NCBI GenBank assembly: GCA_964530165.1
Contig: CAZGYE010000028.1
Location: 1 to 31,894, forward strand
Direction of reading: 5' to 3'
Source of the DNA: CAZGYE01 sp964530165
Lineage (GTDB): Bacteria; Planctomycetota; Planctomycetia; Planctomycetales; Planctomycetaceae
DNA length: 31,894 nt
Shown here in pieces: positions 7,569-16,318 of this stretch. Within the stretch, counting starts at the first letter, position 1, and every line of letters begins with the position of its first letter. Made by a program: the position numbers and the translations under genes. The notes beneath the pieces were generated by a model. The model searched no databases. It was not told the DNA's origin and was given only the letters and a program-made list of their open reading frames with translations.

Positions 7569-7621
7569 GGGGCAGGCTTTCCAGCCTGCCGGCTTTCGTG
7601 GCAGGCTGGAAAGCCTGCCCC
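7569..7621. repeat. Large perfect inverted repeat (22-bp arms), copy 1
   Basis: The left arm is 7569-7590 and the right arm 7600-7621, with a 9-nt loop; the arm begins GGGGCAGGCTTTCC. The same 22-bp arms recur at 29886-29907/29919-29940 with a different loop. The element lies directly after the STAS stop codon and touches the assembly gap. Confidence 0.9.
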
Positions 7622-7721
7622 NNNNNNNNNNNNNNNNNNNNNNNNNNNNNNNNNNNNNNNNNNNNNNNNNNNNNNNNNNNNNNNNNNNNNNNNNNNNNNN
7701 NNNNNNNNNNNNNNNNNNNNN
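7622..7721. other. Assembly gap (100 N)
   Basis: This is exactly 100 undetermined bases, the usual scaffolding placeholder, so the true length is unknown. Repeats on both sides (hairpin left, 17-bp tandem right) probably caused the break. No gene is interrupted as far as can be seen. Confidence 0.95.
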
Positions 7722-7723
7722 AC

Positions 7724-7791
7724 ACTGAAGCCTGCCCCACACTGAAGCCTGCCCCACACTGAAGCCTGCCCCACACTGAAGCCTGCCCCAC
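7724..7791. repeat. Tandem repeat, four copies of a 17-bp unit
   Basis: The unit ACTGAAGCCTGCCCCAC is repeated four times without change (7724-7740, 7741-7757, 7758-7774, 7775-7791), followed by a partial unit. Its reverse complement starts GTGGGGCAGGCTT, the same as the outer arm of the inverted repeat at 7569-7621, so the array looks like an expanded half-element. More copies may be hidden in the adjacent gap. Confidence 0.9.
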
Positions 7792-7836
7792 ACAAGAAAC
7801 TTGTCCCTTATAATGCGACAACCGGCAGGGCCGAAC

Positions 7837-9828
7837 TTAGCGGCTCAGCTTCATTCGCGCCACGCGGGCGAATCGGCCGCTGCCCTCTTCCGGCGGCAAG
7901 TCGCGCAGGCAGACCGGCAGCCAGCTCGGCCTCGACAACCGCTCTTCGGACAGTTCCTTGAGCAGTGGTAATCTCATATTCTTGCCGGCGGACTTGTAGG
8001 AATCGACGTCGGCCGGGTGCAGGTACAACCGTTTGGAGGCGATCAGTTTCGAGATTAGTTCGGCAAGCTCCCGGCTCATGCCGATCCAGAGGACCACGTT
8101 CGGGTCCGACCGCAGCGCCAGTCCTTGTTCCCCGCTGGTTTCGATGAACTGGGCGAAGTCCGCTTGTAGCTGCGGAAACGTGACCCCCTCGTGCTGCCGA
8201 ACGTATTCCACAACGGCGGTGCTCAACTGCCCGTGCTCGGCCAACGCAACCCATTCGTGGTCGGAGACGAACTCGTCAGTCTCGTAGAACTCGCCGCTCC
8301 GCTGCTCTTCTTCGATCACCTGCATGACCCGGCTGTCAGGCGTCGCCGGTCGACAACGGCCCCGCGCCCATTCGCGCAGTTGGAAGATTTTTTCTTCCAT
8401 CGTCACCGACAAGGGCACAGAGTTCTCGCGGGCCTCCTTGAGGTCTTTTTGGCCCAAGACCCGCCCCGCTCCGTACGCTTCCAACATGGCCGAGATCACA
8501 ATCTGCTCGATCTCCGCCCCGCTGTACCCCTCCGACTCGGAAGCCAGACGTTCGATGTCGTACTTTTCCGGCTTCCAGCCGCGCTTGCTGAGATGGATGC
8601 TGTAGATGTGCTTGCGCTCCTGATAGTTCGGCAGGTCGATGAAGAACATCTCGTCGAACCGGCCGCGCCGCAGCATTTCGGGCGGCAAATTCGCGACCGA
8701 GTTGGCCGTGGCCACAATGAACACCGGCGCGCGGTGCTCCTCCATCCAGGTCAGAAACTTGCCCATGATCCGCGACATGGTCGACGAGTCTTGACCCGGC
8801 TCGCCCGTCGAACCGGCGAATCCTTTTTCGATCTCGTCCAGCCACAGCACGGCCGGCGCGATGGTCTCCATCAGATGCAACACGTCGCGCATGTTTCTCT
8901 CGGTGGAACCGCGGTCGGAACTGAGCACGTTCGACGCGTCGAGACGGACCAGCGGGAAGCTCAACAGCCGCGCCGCCGCCCGGGCGGTCAGACTCTTGCC
9001 GCAACCCTGAACCCCCAACAACAACACGCCCTTGGGAGTCGGGATGCCCTGCTCCTGCGCCCGTGTGCTGAACCCTTCGGCCCTCTGGGCGATCCAATCC
9101 TTCAGGTTGTCGAGTCCGCCGACGTCGCCGACCCCCTCCTGGAGATCGTAGAATTCGAGCAACTCGGAGCCTTGCACCATGTTCTTTTTCTCGGAGACGA
9201 GCGTCGCATACACGTCGTCGTCGATTTTGTCTCGGCCAAGCAACCCGCGGCTGAGCGCGTTGCGGGCCTGATGCGCGGTGAGACCCAACACGGCTTTGAG
9301 AAGTTTCTCTTCTTCGTCGGCCGACGGCTTCAACCGGCTTCCGGTGTCAGCTCGCTGCTGACTCAGAACGGCGGCCAGCTCGCCTCTCAGCTCCTCCATG
9401 CCGGGCAGCGGCAACTCGACGCTGATCGATTCTTTCAACAATTCCACCGGAACCTCGCCGGCCGGCCCCAAGAACAGAATGGTCTTGTTCTGTTCGGCCA
9501 ACGTCGGCACCAGGTCTCGCAGCTTGCGGACGATTAACGGGTCGTCCAAGTACGGGTGGAAATCTTTCAGCAGAAACAGGTGATCCGCCGGATACGCCGA
9601 AATCTGGCTCAGAAACTCCGCAGGGTTGTTACTATTGCCGTTCACTTTACTCAGCCGCGGCCGTGGCCCCTTGGTCGACGACCAGACGACCATCCCTCGC
9701 TGAATCTCCGCCGCCAGCGCCGAGAGTTCCGCCTCCCACCGCTTCTCCTCCCACGTCCTGAGAAACATGATCGTGTACCGCGAGAGAATGCGGGACCGCA
9801 ATGTGTCGAGGGTTTGAGATGTCGACAT
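7837..9828 (-). CDS. AAA+ ATPase (Ycf46/FtsH-like ATPase domain) with long N- and C-terminal parts
   Basis: The product is 663 residues. Residues 1-220 resemble the N-terminal region of Ycf46-type AAA proteins (TLRSRILSRYTIMFLRTWEE; FLLKDFHPYLDDPLIVRKLRDL). The ATPase core follows: Walker A GVQGCGKS (272-279), Walker B VLWLDE (327-332), sensor-1 ATANS (373-377), arginine-finger block RRGRFDE (387-393) and sensor-2 region GYSGAEIEQ (434-442). Residues 510-663 form a C-terminal extension with no motif I recognise. No transmembrane helix or zinc-protease motif is present, so it is not FtsH itself. ATG 9828 is preferred because upstream in-frame residues are Arg-rich and unlike the family. It lies 165 bp downstream of the PVC heme gene on the same strand. 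Family roles include protein remodelling; the substrate is unknown. Confidence 0.85.
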   Translation of the reverse strand: MSTSQTLDTLRSRILSRYTIMFLRTWEEKRWEAELSALAAEIQRGMVVWSSTKGPRPRLSKVNGNSNNPAEFLSQISAYPADHLFLLKDFHPYLDDPLIVRKLRDLVPTLAEQNKTILFLGPAGEVPVELLKESISVELPLPGMEELRGELAAVLSQQRADTGSRLKPSADEEEKLLKAVLGLTAHQARNALSRGLLGRDKIDDDVYATLVSEKKNMVQGSELLEFYDLQEGVGDVGGLDNLKDWIAQRAEGFSTRAQEQGIPTPKGVLLLGVQGCGKSLTARAAARLLSFPLVRLDASNVLSSDRGSTERNMRDVLHLMETIAPAVLWLDEIEKGFAGSTGEPGQDSSTMSRIMGKFLTWMEEHRAPVFIVATANSVANLPPEMLRRGRFDEMFFIDLPNYQERKHIYSIHLSKRGWKPEKYDIERLASESEGYSGAEIEQIVISAMLEAYGAGRVLGQKDLKEARENSVPLSVTMEEKIFQLREWARGRCRPATPDSRVMQVIEEEQRSGEFYETDEFVSDHEWVALAEHGQLSTAVVEYVRQHEGVTFPQLQADFAQFIETSGEQGLALRSDPNVVLWIGMSRELAELISKLIASKRLYLHPADVDSYKSAGKNMRLPLLKELSEERLSRPSWLPVCLRDLPPEEGSGRFARVARMKLSR

Positions 9829-9978
9829 CGGTAAATCGAATGTGAACAGGGACCGGCTATCAAGGGGCCGCACCCACAGACGGGACCACACGGCACAATT
9901 TGGCCTGCCTCTACGTGTAACACAGCCCGCCCGACCACGCAACGTCGGAGTGTCTCTCGACCAGGGTCGGTCACTTGA

Positions 9979-10003
9979 TTCACAATGGCTGGGTTATTGT
10001 GAA
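9979..10003. repeat. Hairpin spanning the stop codon of the PVC heme gene
   Basis: TTCACAAT (9979-9986) and ATTGTGAA (9996-10003) are perfect 8-bp arms with a 9-nt loop, overlapping the minus-strand TAA at 9994-9996. There is no T-run on the minus strand, so it is a weak terminator or mRNA 3'-end structure at best. Confidence 0.45.
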
Positions 10004-12993
10004 CCGGTCGGAGTTGTGGATTCCAGTGGAGATCGTCGAACGTACGCGATCAAGTCGGCCAGATCCTGACGTGTGAGCTCTTTTTCCACCCCGTCGGGCA
10101 TCAGGGACTTCCCCGTGCTCTGCAGTTCTTCAAGTTCCGTACGGAGAATCACCTGACGCTTGTCTTCTTGTCCTAGTAGGGTCAGGCTGGTTCCCGTTTC
10201 GGAGAGAAGCACGCCGCTGAAGGTTCGGCCGTTCTTGGTCAGGGCGACATAGATGGTGTACTTGGGATCGACAGCGGCATTCGGATCGAGAATGGATGTC
10301 AAAAGAGATTTCGGCCTCTTGTCGGTGATCGAGACGAGGTTGGGACCGACGTCATATCCCATGCCGTCCAGTTTGTGGCAGACAGCACACATCCTCTTGA
10401 AGGCCGCAGCGCCACGCTGCAGATCGCCGGTCAGCTTCAGCACCGCCTGATACTCGCGGAGGACCTTGTGTCGATCGGTACTGCCGGAGTCGGAAAGGAG
10501 CCGGGCAACTCGCGTACGGATCGCTTTGTTTGGGTAAACCAGCAACTGTTGCCGCGTGCCGGCATCGACGTCGGCCGGGGCAACGCGCTCGCTTTCGATC
10601 TCATCCAGCAAGTCCGTCAACCATTCCGGCCGTGTCGCCAGCACGCCGGGAATCCGTGCGCGGAGCGCCGGCCCGAAGCTACGCCAATGGTCCAGAAGCA
10701 CCGGGGCGACTTGCGGATGCGACAAACTGCCCAGACGCGACACCACAGCCGCTTGAATCGCTGGAGGTGTCTGCGGAGTGAGCAACCGGCCTAACACTTG
10801 GATGTCCTCAGACCGGCTTGCGGCCTGACGGGCCAAGAGACGCAGTGCCGCGATCCGCTCCGCATCAGCCGCTCGGTTGTCCAGCGCCTTTTGCCGAGCT
10901 TTCGCGGTCAGAGTTTTTACCCTGTCCAGAATGTCTTGCCCCCTTTTGCCGCCGGTCTGGGCAAGTTTGGCCAGCGAGGTTTTCTGTCTTTGGGTGGCAT
11001 CCAGCAAACCGGCGAGCGTGCTCGCCTGCCACGAAAAGTTGCGGTCATCATCGGGACGGAGAATCACAGCGAGAGCGTCCAGCGTCGCGTCTCCGTCGCC
11101 GAACGCCACGGACAAGGCGAGCAATCGACCGGCCAACTGCCCCACCGCTCCACCCGGTCGTTTCGAGAACAGGCTGTTCAACATCTCGTTGAGATTGGTT
11201 GTGTTCACAGAGCTGAGGATGGCAGCCGCGAATTTCGGATCGCCCGCATCTTTGAGCGCCAGTTGCGTCAACGTCGTTGCCGTCTCGGCACTCGACCACT
11301 CGCCCAAACTGCACGCCAGTTGGAGTCGCACCTTGGCATTGGGATCGCCGGCGAGTTTTGCGGCAGCCCGAGCGAATTGGGGATGATCGTCAAAACGTGT
11401 TTCGGCGAGCCGAATTGCGTGCCGGCGGATTTCCGGATGCGCGTCCGCAAATGCGTTCATCAAGGATGCGGCGGAAAGCGTGCCGAGCCCGTCGAGAGTA
11501 CACAGGGCGTGCAAGCGAGCCAGAGGATTCTTGGAGTCGGCTGCCAAGCGTTCGAGCAGGGTCGTCGCCGATTTGTCCGCGCGCCAGATCAACAGTTGCT
11601 GAATCATGTCGCGCTGCCAGCCGTTGGGACTCTCTAACGCGGCGACCAACTGGGAGGTTGTCATTGTGTCGAGCCGGGGAATCTTTCGCGCAGGCTTGCC
11701 ACGCGGAACGATCCGGTAGATTCTTCCACGGTCATCGCCGGCGCGGTAGAACGGCTTCAATTCCTCGCGTCCTTCCGGTGTGAGAAACTGCGGGTGCTCG
11801 ATCATGTAGCGGTACATGTCCACGACCCATAGCGCGCCGTCGGGGCCGGTCCGCGTCATGACGGGCCGGCACCAGCGGTCCTTCGACGCGAAGAAGTCGA
11901 CCTCGGTCTCCTTGGGCGATCGCCGCGCCGTGAAGCTGATCCCCTCTTCGGTGAGAATATTGTGTTGCACGAGGTTGTGAAACGGCTCGCAGGAAAAACC
12001 GTGCCGCCTTCCATCCCGCGGGAACAACAATTCGTCGCGATAAACCATGGGCGAACAGGCGGACGTGAATCGACCCGACTGCTGGAAAGTATGGAAGCGT
12101 TTTTGCGGCGCCTTGGCCGGATACACTTTGGGGTTGAGCGGCACGACCAACTGCCTCCGTGGGTCGGGCGGGGCGAAGTGCGGATTGCGGCGAATGTAGT
12201 GATCGCGGAGCACATAGTGCCACATCGGCCGGCTGTTCATGCAGCCGAACCAGTGGCCCCAGTCGTCCCGGTTGCGTCCGAACTGCGTGGGTCCGGACTG
12301 CGGGTCGATTTCCCCGCTGTCGGGATGGAAACGGAAATCACGGCTCCCCAGCTCGATCGACGTCCCGGTCCGAATCGAGCGGATTCTGCTATCCGCGCCG
12401 TAGTTCGGGCGATGGCTGCCGCTGGCGCAGTAGACCCAGTTGTCCAGCCCCCACCGGAGACCGTTGACGCGCAACTGCTGATTGCCTTCATGGAATCCGG
12501 TAAACAGCGTCTCACGCTTGTCAGCCCGCCCGTCGCCGTCGGTGTCTTCAGCATAGAAGATCTCCGGCGCAGCGGTCACGAGCACGCCGTTTCGCCACGG
12601 CTTCACACCGTTGGGAAAATTGACGCCGGTGAGGAAAACGGTCGACTTGTCGTAGCGGCCGTCGCCGTCGACGTCCTCGAGAAAGCGAATGCGGCCGCCC
12701 GGTTTGCCGTTGCCGTCCATTCCCAGCGGATAGTCGGCCATCTCAGCGACCCACAACCGGCCGTCTGCTCCCCAGGCAATGCCGACCGGGTCCTTGACCA
12801 GCGGCTCGGCAGCAACCAGTTCGGCCACATAACCGTCGCGGACGTGCAGCATCTTCAGAGATTCCGCAGGCGAGAGGGGCAAAGACTCCGGTTCAGGGGC
12901 GGCGGCAATACCAGGCGGCAACCCCCCGGAACCGAACACGACCAGGAAGGCCAAACCGAGACGCCTCACGGATTGCGGTACGAGCACTTTCAT
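9994..12993 (-). CDS. PVC-type secreted dehydrogenase-like protein with HEAT-like region and C-terminal heme c domain
   Basis: This encodes a 999-residue exported protein. Residues 1-31 are a signal peptide (LGLAFLVVFGSGGLPPGIAAA). Residues 40-430 match the 'putative membrane-bound dehydrogenase' beta-propeller (TIGR02604 type), with VKDPVGIAWGADGRLWVAEM, repeated D-x-D-G-D-G-R-x-D/A-K (calcium-like loops) and GPDGALWVVDMYR. Residues 450-830 are alpha-helical and HEAT-like. CAVCH (869-873) binds heme c, with M965 (SLMPDG) a likely axial ligand, matching the TIGR02603 C-terminal domain. Such proteins are numerous in planctomycetes and verrucomicrobia, and are thought to oxidise sugars or alcohols outside the cytoplasm. 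It lies 22 bp after the sulfatase gene on the same strand, so the two probably work on one substrate class. The start is ATG 12993, with GGATGA upstream. Confidence 0.92.
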   Translation of the reverse strand: MKVLVPQSVRRLGLAFLVVFGSGGLPPGIAAAPEPESLPLSPAESLKMLHVRDGYVAELVAAEPLVKDPVGIAWGADGRLWVAEMADYPLGMDGNGKPGGRIRFLEDVDGDGRYDKSTVFLTGVNFPNGVKPWRNGVLVTAAPEIFYAEDTDGDGRADKRETLFTGFHEGNQQLRVNGLRWGLDNWVYCASGSHRPNYGADSRIRSIRTGTSIELGSRDFRFHPDSGEIDPQSGPTQFGRNRDDWGHWFGCMNSRPMWHYVLRDHYIRRNPHFAPPDPRRQLVVPLNPKVYPAKAPQKRFHTFQQSGRFTSACSPMVYRDELLFPRDGRRHGFSCEPFHNLVQHNILTEEGISFTARRSPKETEVDFFASKDRWCRPVMTRTGPDGALWVVDMYRYMIEHPQFLTPEGREELKPFYRAGDDRGRIYRIVPRGKPARKIPRLDTMTTSQLVAALESPNGWQRDMIQQLLIWRADKSATTLLERLAADSKNPLARLHALCTLDGLGTLSAASLMNAFADAHPEIRRHAIRLAETRFDDHPQFARAAAKLAGDPNAKVRLQLACSLGEWSSAETATTLTQLALKDAGDPKFAAAILSSVNTTNLNEMLNSLFSKRPGGAVGQLAGRLLALSVAFGDGDATLDALAVILRPDDDRNFSWQASTLAGLLDATQRQKTSLAKLAQTGGKRGQDILDRVKTLTAKARQKALDNRAADAERIAALRLLARQAASRSEDIQVLGRLLTPQTPPAIQAAVVSRLGSLSHPQVAPVLLDHWRSFGPALRARIPGVLATRPEWLTDLLDEIESERVAPADVDAGTRQQLLVYPNKAIRTRVARLLSDSGSTDRHKVLREYQAVLKLTGDLQRGAAAFKRMCAVCHKLDGMGYDVGPNLVSITDKRPKSLLTSILDPNAAVDPKYTIYVALTKNGRTFSGVLLSETGTSLTLLGQEDKRQVILRTELEELQSTGKSLMPDGVEKELTRQDLADLIAYVRRSPLESTTPTGSQ

Positions 12994-13015
12994 AGTTCAT
13001 CCAGATTGAGCCACA

Positions 13016-14470
13016 TTACTGCGGACGATGTTTGACCGTTGTCAGCCACAAGGGCCGCGGGTTCGGGTAATGACCTGCCGGACGTTGACCTTTGCCCGGC
13101 CGTCCCAGGTCGCCGAGATCTTCCCGTGCCTGTTCTGCAAACTTCAACATTCGCTGGACCACGTCCGGATGGGACTCGGCGAGGTTGTTCGTTTCGGCCA
13201 GGTCCGCGTCCAGGTCGACCAGCTTTAGCTCGCTTTTCTCCGATCTGCCGTCGAAATAGGTCCATTTGTTGTCCAGCGGCAGGTACAGCTTCCATTTGCC
13301 CGACCGAACGGCCTGTAACTGCGACAGAAAATAGTAGTAGAACGCCTCGTGCGGCGATTTCGCGCCTTTCCGCCCTGACAGTAACGGCCAGATGTCCTTG
13401 CCGTCAATGACACGATCGGTTGGCACGGCGCCGCCGGCCAGTTTGACGAACGTCGGCAACAGGTCCAGCGCGGTCGTCAGTTCGTCGCAGGCGGTGCCGG
13501 GGGGTATCTTCCCGGGCCAACGCGCGATCAGCGGCATGCGCATTCCACCCTCGTCGGTGGAGTAGGCCCAACCGTGAAGCGGCTTGTTGCTGCCAAGAGC
13601 CGGCGCTCGGCCGCGACGAATCGCCCCGTTGTCGGACGTCCAGACCACCAGCGTCTGACGGTCGATTTCCAGAGACTTGAGTGTCTTGAGGATTTCGCCG
13701 GCCGACCAGTCAAGCTCCTCGACCGCGTCGCCGTAGGGACCGTTGGCCGACTTTCCTCGAAACGCCTCGCTGGCGAAGGGTGCGAGCGTGCTGCCCGGCA
13801 TCGTATGCGGCAGATACAGAAAGAATGGCCGGTCCTCGTTCTCCTCGATGAACGCGATGGCGCGCTCCGTGAAGCGCTTGGTCAGCAAATTCCGGTCCGG
13901 CGGCGCTTCGATGACCGTCTCGTTTTCGATCAGCGGTAGCGGCGGCCTGGCCGGCTGATATCTCTTGGCGGGCGTCTCGACCATGTCTTCGCTGTACGGC
14001 AGGCCGAAAAAGGAATCGAACCCGTGCCGGCGGGGAAGAAACGGCGGCTGATCGCCCAAATGCCATTTGCCGATACAAGCGGTGGCATAATCTTGGGCCT
14101 TCAGCAGCTCGGCGATCGTAATCTCGTCCTGGCTCAGTCCGCGGGGCGAGACCGCCATCAACACCTGCATGCCGTTGTAATCGACGTGCAGGTTCACGCG
14201 GCGCGGATAGCAGCCTGTTAGAAAGCTGGCTCGTGAAGGCGTGCAGACGGGCGCCGTGCTGTAGAAACTGGTGAGACGGACGCCCTCTTCCGCCATCCGG
14301 TCGAGGTGGGGCGTGCGGTGCTTCTTCGAGCCGAAACAACCGACGTCGCCGTAACCCAGGTTGTCAACGAGGATGAAGATGAAATTGGGCCGTCGGAACG
14401 CCGCTCCGGGCGCAGGCGACGGTGCAAAGAAGGTCGCCAGCAGCAACACGGTTGCACAAAGCGTTCTCAT
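13016..14470 (-). CDS. Secreted sulfatase (type I, formylglycine-dependent)
   Basis: This encodes a 484-residue protein. Signal peptide about 1-23 (MRTLCATVLLLATFFAPSPAPGA), then PNFIFILVDNLGYGDVGCFG. C76 in CTPSR (C-x-P-S-R) is the formylglycine site, followed by ASFLTGCYPRR. IGKWHLGD and VVWTSDNGA complete the active-site blocks. The usual second aspartate of the DD-L-G metal motif is Asn here (D36-N37), a change found in some sulfatases. The N-terminal region fits the arylsulfatase A-like subgroup; the substrate is unknown. AGGAA lies about 9 nt before ATG 14470. The gene lies 20 bp after pepA and 22 bp before the PVC heme gene, forming a tight minus-strand run. It shares the superfamily with the product of 5396-6949 but is clearly a different subgroup, with no repeat linker. 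Confidence 0.92.
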   Translation of the reverse strand: MRTLCATVLLLATFFAPSPAPGAAFRRPNFIFILVDNLGYGDVGCFGSKKHRTPHLDRMAEEGVRLTSFYSTAPVCTPSRASFLTGCYPRRVNLHVDYNGMQVLMAVSPRGLSQDEITIAELLKAQDYATACIGKWHLGDQPPFLPRRHGFDSFFGLPYSEDMVETPAKRYQPARPPLPLIENETVIEAPPDRNLLTKRFTERAIAFIEENEDRPFFLYLPHTMPGSTLAPFASEAFRGKSANGPYGDAVEELDWSAGEILKTLKSLEIDRQTLVVWTSDNGAIRRGRAPALGSNKPLHGWAYSTDEGGMRMPLIARWPGKIPPGTACDELTTALDLLPTFVKLAGGAVPTDRVIDGKDIWPLLSGRKGAKSPHEAFYYYFLSQLQAVRSGKWKLYLPLDNKWTYFDGRSEKSELKLVDLDADLAETNNLAESHPDVVQRMLKFAEQAREDLGDLGRPGKGQRPAGHYPNPRPLWLTTVKHRPQ

Positions 14471-14490
14471 CGGATGTGGTTCCTAAAATG

Positions 14491-15981
14491 CTACGCGAAC
14501 TTTGCCGCCACTTCGACCAGCGTGCGAAGCATGCACCCTGTGGCGCCGCCTTCGCGGTGGGACTTGTTGTTCGACGCAAACGACGGGCCGGCGATGTCCA
14601 GGTGGACCCACGGTTTCTCGCCGACGAACTTCTCCAGAAACTTGGCCGCCGTGATCGCGCCGCCCCAGCGGCCGCCGATGTTCTTGACGTCGGCCACGTC
14701 GCTCTTGAGCAGTTCGGCATACAGTTCGAACAGCGGCAGTTGCCAGACGTCCTCGCCGGTCCGCCCGGCCGCGGAGAGCACCTGATCGCACCACTCTTGA
14801 TTGTTCGTGAACACGCCGGTTACGTCTTCACCCAGCGCAACCACACACGCGCCGGTCAGCGTTGCCAGATCGATCAATTTGTCGGCGCCACGATCGACGG
14901 CATAGCCGAGTACGTCGGCCAGCACCAACCGGCCTTCGGCGTCGGTGTTGAGCACCTCAATCGTCGTGCCGTTGCGGGCCCTCAGCACGTCGCCCAGCTT
15001 GTACGATGAGCCGCCGGGCATGTTCTCCACAAGCCCCATGAACCCGGTCACGTTCACGGGCAACTCGAGCCGGGCAATGGCCGTTATGGCACCGAGCACA
15101 GTGGCCGCTCCGGCCATGTCTGACTTCATCGTCTTCATGTGGTCGCTAGTCTTCAGCGACAGTCCGCCGCTGTCGAACGTCACGCCTTTGCCGCAGAGAC
15201 CCAGCGTCGCCGCCCCGTCGCCCGCCCCGCGGTGTTCCAGGACGACCACCCGCGCCGGCCGGTCGCTGCCTCGTGCGACCGCCAGCAGGCTCCCCATCTT
15301 CTCGATTTCAAGGCGGTTTTCGTCGAGCACCTCACACGCGAGTCCGTAATCATCCGCCAGGCTCGCGGCCCGCTCGGCGAAGCTGGCCGGATAGATTTCT
15401 TGCGAAGGTCGATTCACGAGCTCGCGGGTCAGGTTGATCGCCTCGCCCAGAATCCCACCCCGGTGGGCCGACTGGCGAGAGCGCGAGAGATCGCTGGCGG
15501 GATCGGCAAGAACGGTCACGTTCTGGATGGGGAATCGATTCTTTTCCGCGCGGTACAGTCCCTGACCGACACATCCGACCGACATGGCCGTAGCAATCGT
15601 CTGCGCGCAGTCGACCGCCCAGAGCGAGTCGGCTCCAACGACTGCAACACCGACGGCGACGTTGACCTCCTGTTTCTCGGAAACCCGTCGGGCCGCCGTG
15701 ATCACCGCTTTGTCCAGCCGGGCCGTGTCCAGCTCGTCCGTCTTTCCGAGACCGACCACGAGAACTCGCTGCGCGGCAATACCGGGCGCGTCTCGAATCT
15801 CGAGCAGGTCGCCCGATTTTCCGGTCAAGTCGCCCGCTTCCCGCAGCCGAGCCAGTTGACCTCCGAGCGCGTCGTCGAGTGCATCGACCGGTCCGGCCCA
15901 CTCGCCGCCCTCAGCAACTCCCACGATCAGCCAATCGGCTTGGACCTGGCTCCAGGCGCCGGTGTTGATTTGGATGTTCAT
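14491..15981 (-). CDS. pepA: Leucyl aminopeptidase (M17 family)
   Basis: This encodes a 496-residue cytoplasmic zinc/manganese aminopeptidase that removes N-terminal residues from peptides. Every metal and catalytic residue of E. coli PepA is present at a constant offset of five: K265, D270, K277, D288, D347, E349 and R351, within GKGVTFDSGGLSLK, KSDMAG and the M17 signature NTDAEGRL (345-352). The N-terminal macro-like domain (1-160) is more diverged, as is usual. I chose ATG 15981; a TTG at 15993 would add four residues and neither has a strong ribosome site. It is the first gene of the minus-strand run with the sulfatase and the PVC heme gene. This link is by position; a housekeeping role is equally likely. 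Confidence 0.93.
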   Translation of the reverse strand: MNIQINTGAWSQVQADWLIVGVAEGGEWAGPVDALDDALGGQLARLREAGDLTGKSGDLLEIRDAPGIAAQRVLVVGLGKTDELDTARLDKAVITAARRVSEKQEVNVAVGVAVVGADSLWAVDCAQTIATAMSVGCVGQGLYRAEKNRFPIQNVTVLADPASDLSRSRQSAHRGGILGEAINLTRELVNRPSQEIYPASFAERAASLADDYGLACEVLDENRLEIEKMGSLLAVARGSDRPARVVVLEHRGAGDGAATLGLCGKGVTFDSGGLSLKTSDHMKTMKSDMAGAATVLGAITAIARLELPVNVTGFMGLVENMPGGSSYKLGDVLRARNGTTIEVLNTDAEGRLVLADVLGYAVDRGADKLIDLATLTGACVVALGEDVTGVFTNNQEWCDQVLSAAGRTGEDVWQLPLFELYAELLKSDVADVKNIGGRWGGAITAAKFLEKFVGEKPWVHLDIAGPSFASNNKSHREGGATGCMLRTLVEVAAKFA

Positions 15982-16106
15982 CGACTCATTCAATCCGAAC
16001 TGAGTCCGAAATGCAAGACCTCGTTTGCACCAATCGAAGAGGATCGTTGTGATCTATTTTGTTTCGCCGACGAACCGGGCTGCTAACCTGGATCATACAG
16101 AGAAAC

Positions 16107-16251
16107 CCAAACCGACGACTTGTCGTCGTTGGATGTGCCGTGCAACCAGTGGATTGCGACAACCAGTTGTCGGTTTGGGTACCACAAGGAGTCCACGTAA
16201 CGCCGACGCCATTGTTCCCCGCAGCGCGGCGACAACCAGTTGTCGGTTTGG
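16107..16251. repeat. Three intergenic copies of a short hairpin repeat family
   Basis: CGACAACCAGTTGTCG followed by GGTTTGG occurs at 16157-16172 and at 16230-16245; both are preceded by G and followed by R-TACCACAAGGAG. A third, inverted copy with stem CGACGAC/GTCGTCG is at 16113-16128, with CCAAAC in front (16107-16112). The core layout CGAC-R-N-CGGTTTGG matches the three tandem copies inside the sulfatase gene (6743-6818). Confidence 0.8.
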
Positions 16252-16289
16252 ATACCACAAGGAGAGCCTGTGAATCAGCCGGACTAACC

Positions 16290-16318
16290 TGGAAAATCCC
16301 ACATTGCCGAATTATGAT
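16290..16318 (+). promoter_or_regulatory. Candidate promoter of the ferredoxin-nitrilase operon
   Basis: TGGAAA (16290-16295), a 17-nt spacer and TATGAT (16313-16318) match four and five of six consensus positions. The expected transcript start is about 60 nt before ATG 16387. The -35 box overlaps the second copy of the CTAACCTGGA direct repeat. Confidence 0.4.

Noticed and set aside
7724..7791. Possible CRISPR array
   Set aside because: Units of 17 bp are directly adjacent with no spacers; it is a plain tandem repeat and no cas gene is present.
8191..9537. 448-codon plus-strand open frame across the AAA+ gene
   Set aside because: No recognisable fold; the opposite strand has Walker A, Walker B and sensor motifs in one frame.
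7837..9828. Identification as FtsH
   Set aside because: No HExxH zinc-protease motif and no transmembrane helices; only the ATPase domain is shared.
16093..16302. Small minus-strand open frame between pepA and the ferredoxin gene
   Set aside because: Its peptides (NRQLVVA, PKPTTGCR) are translations of the hairpin repeats; no ribosome site.
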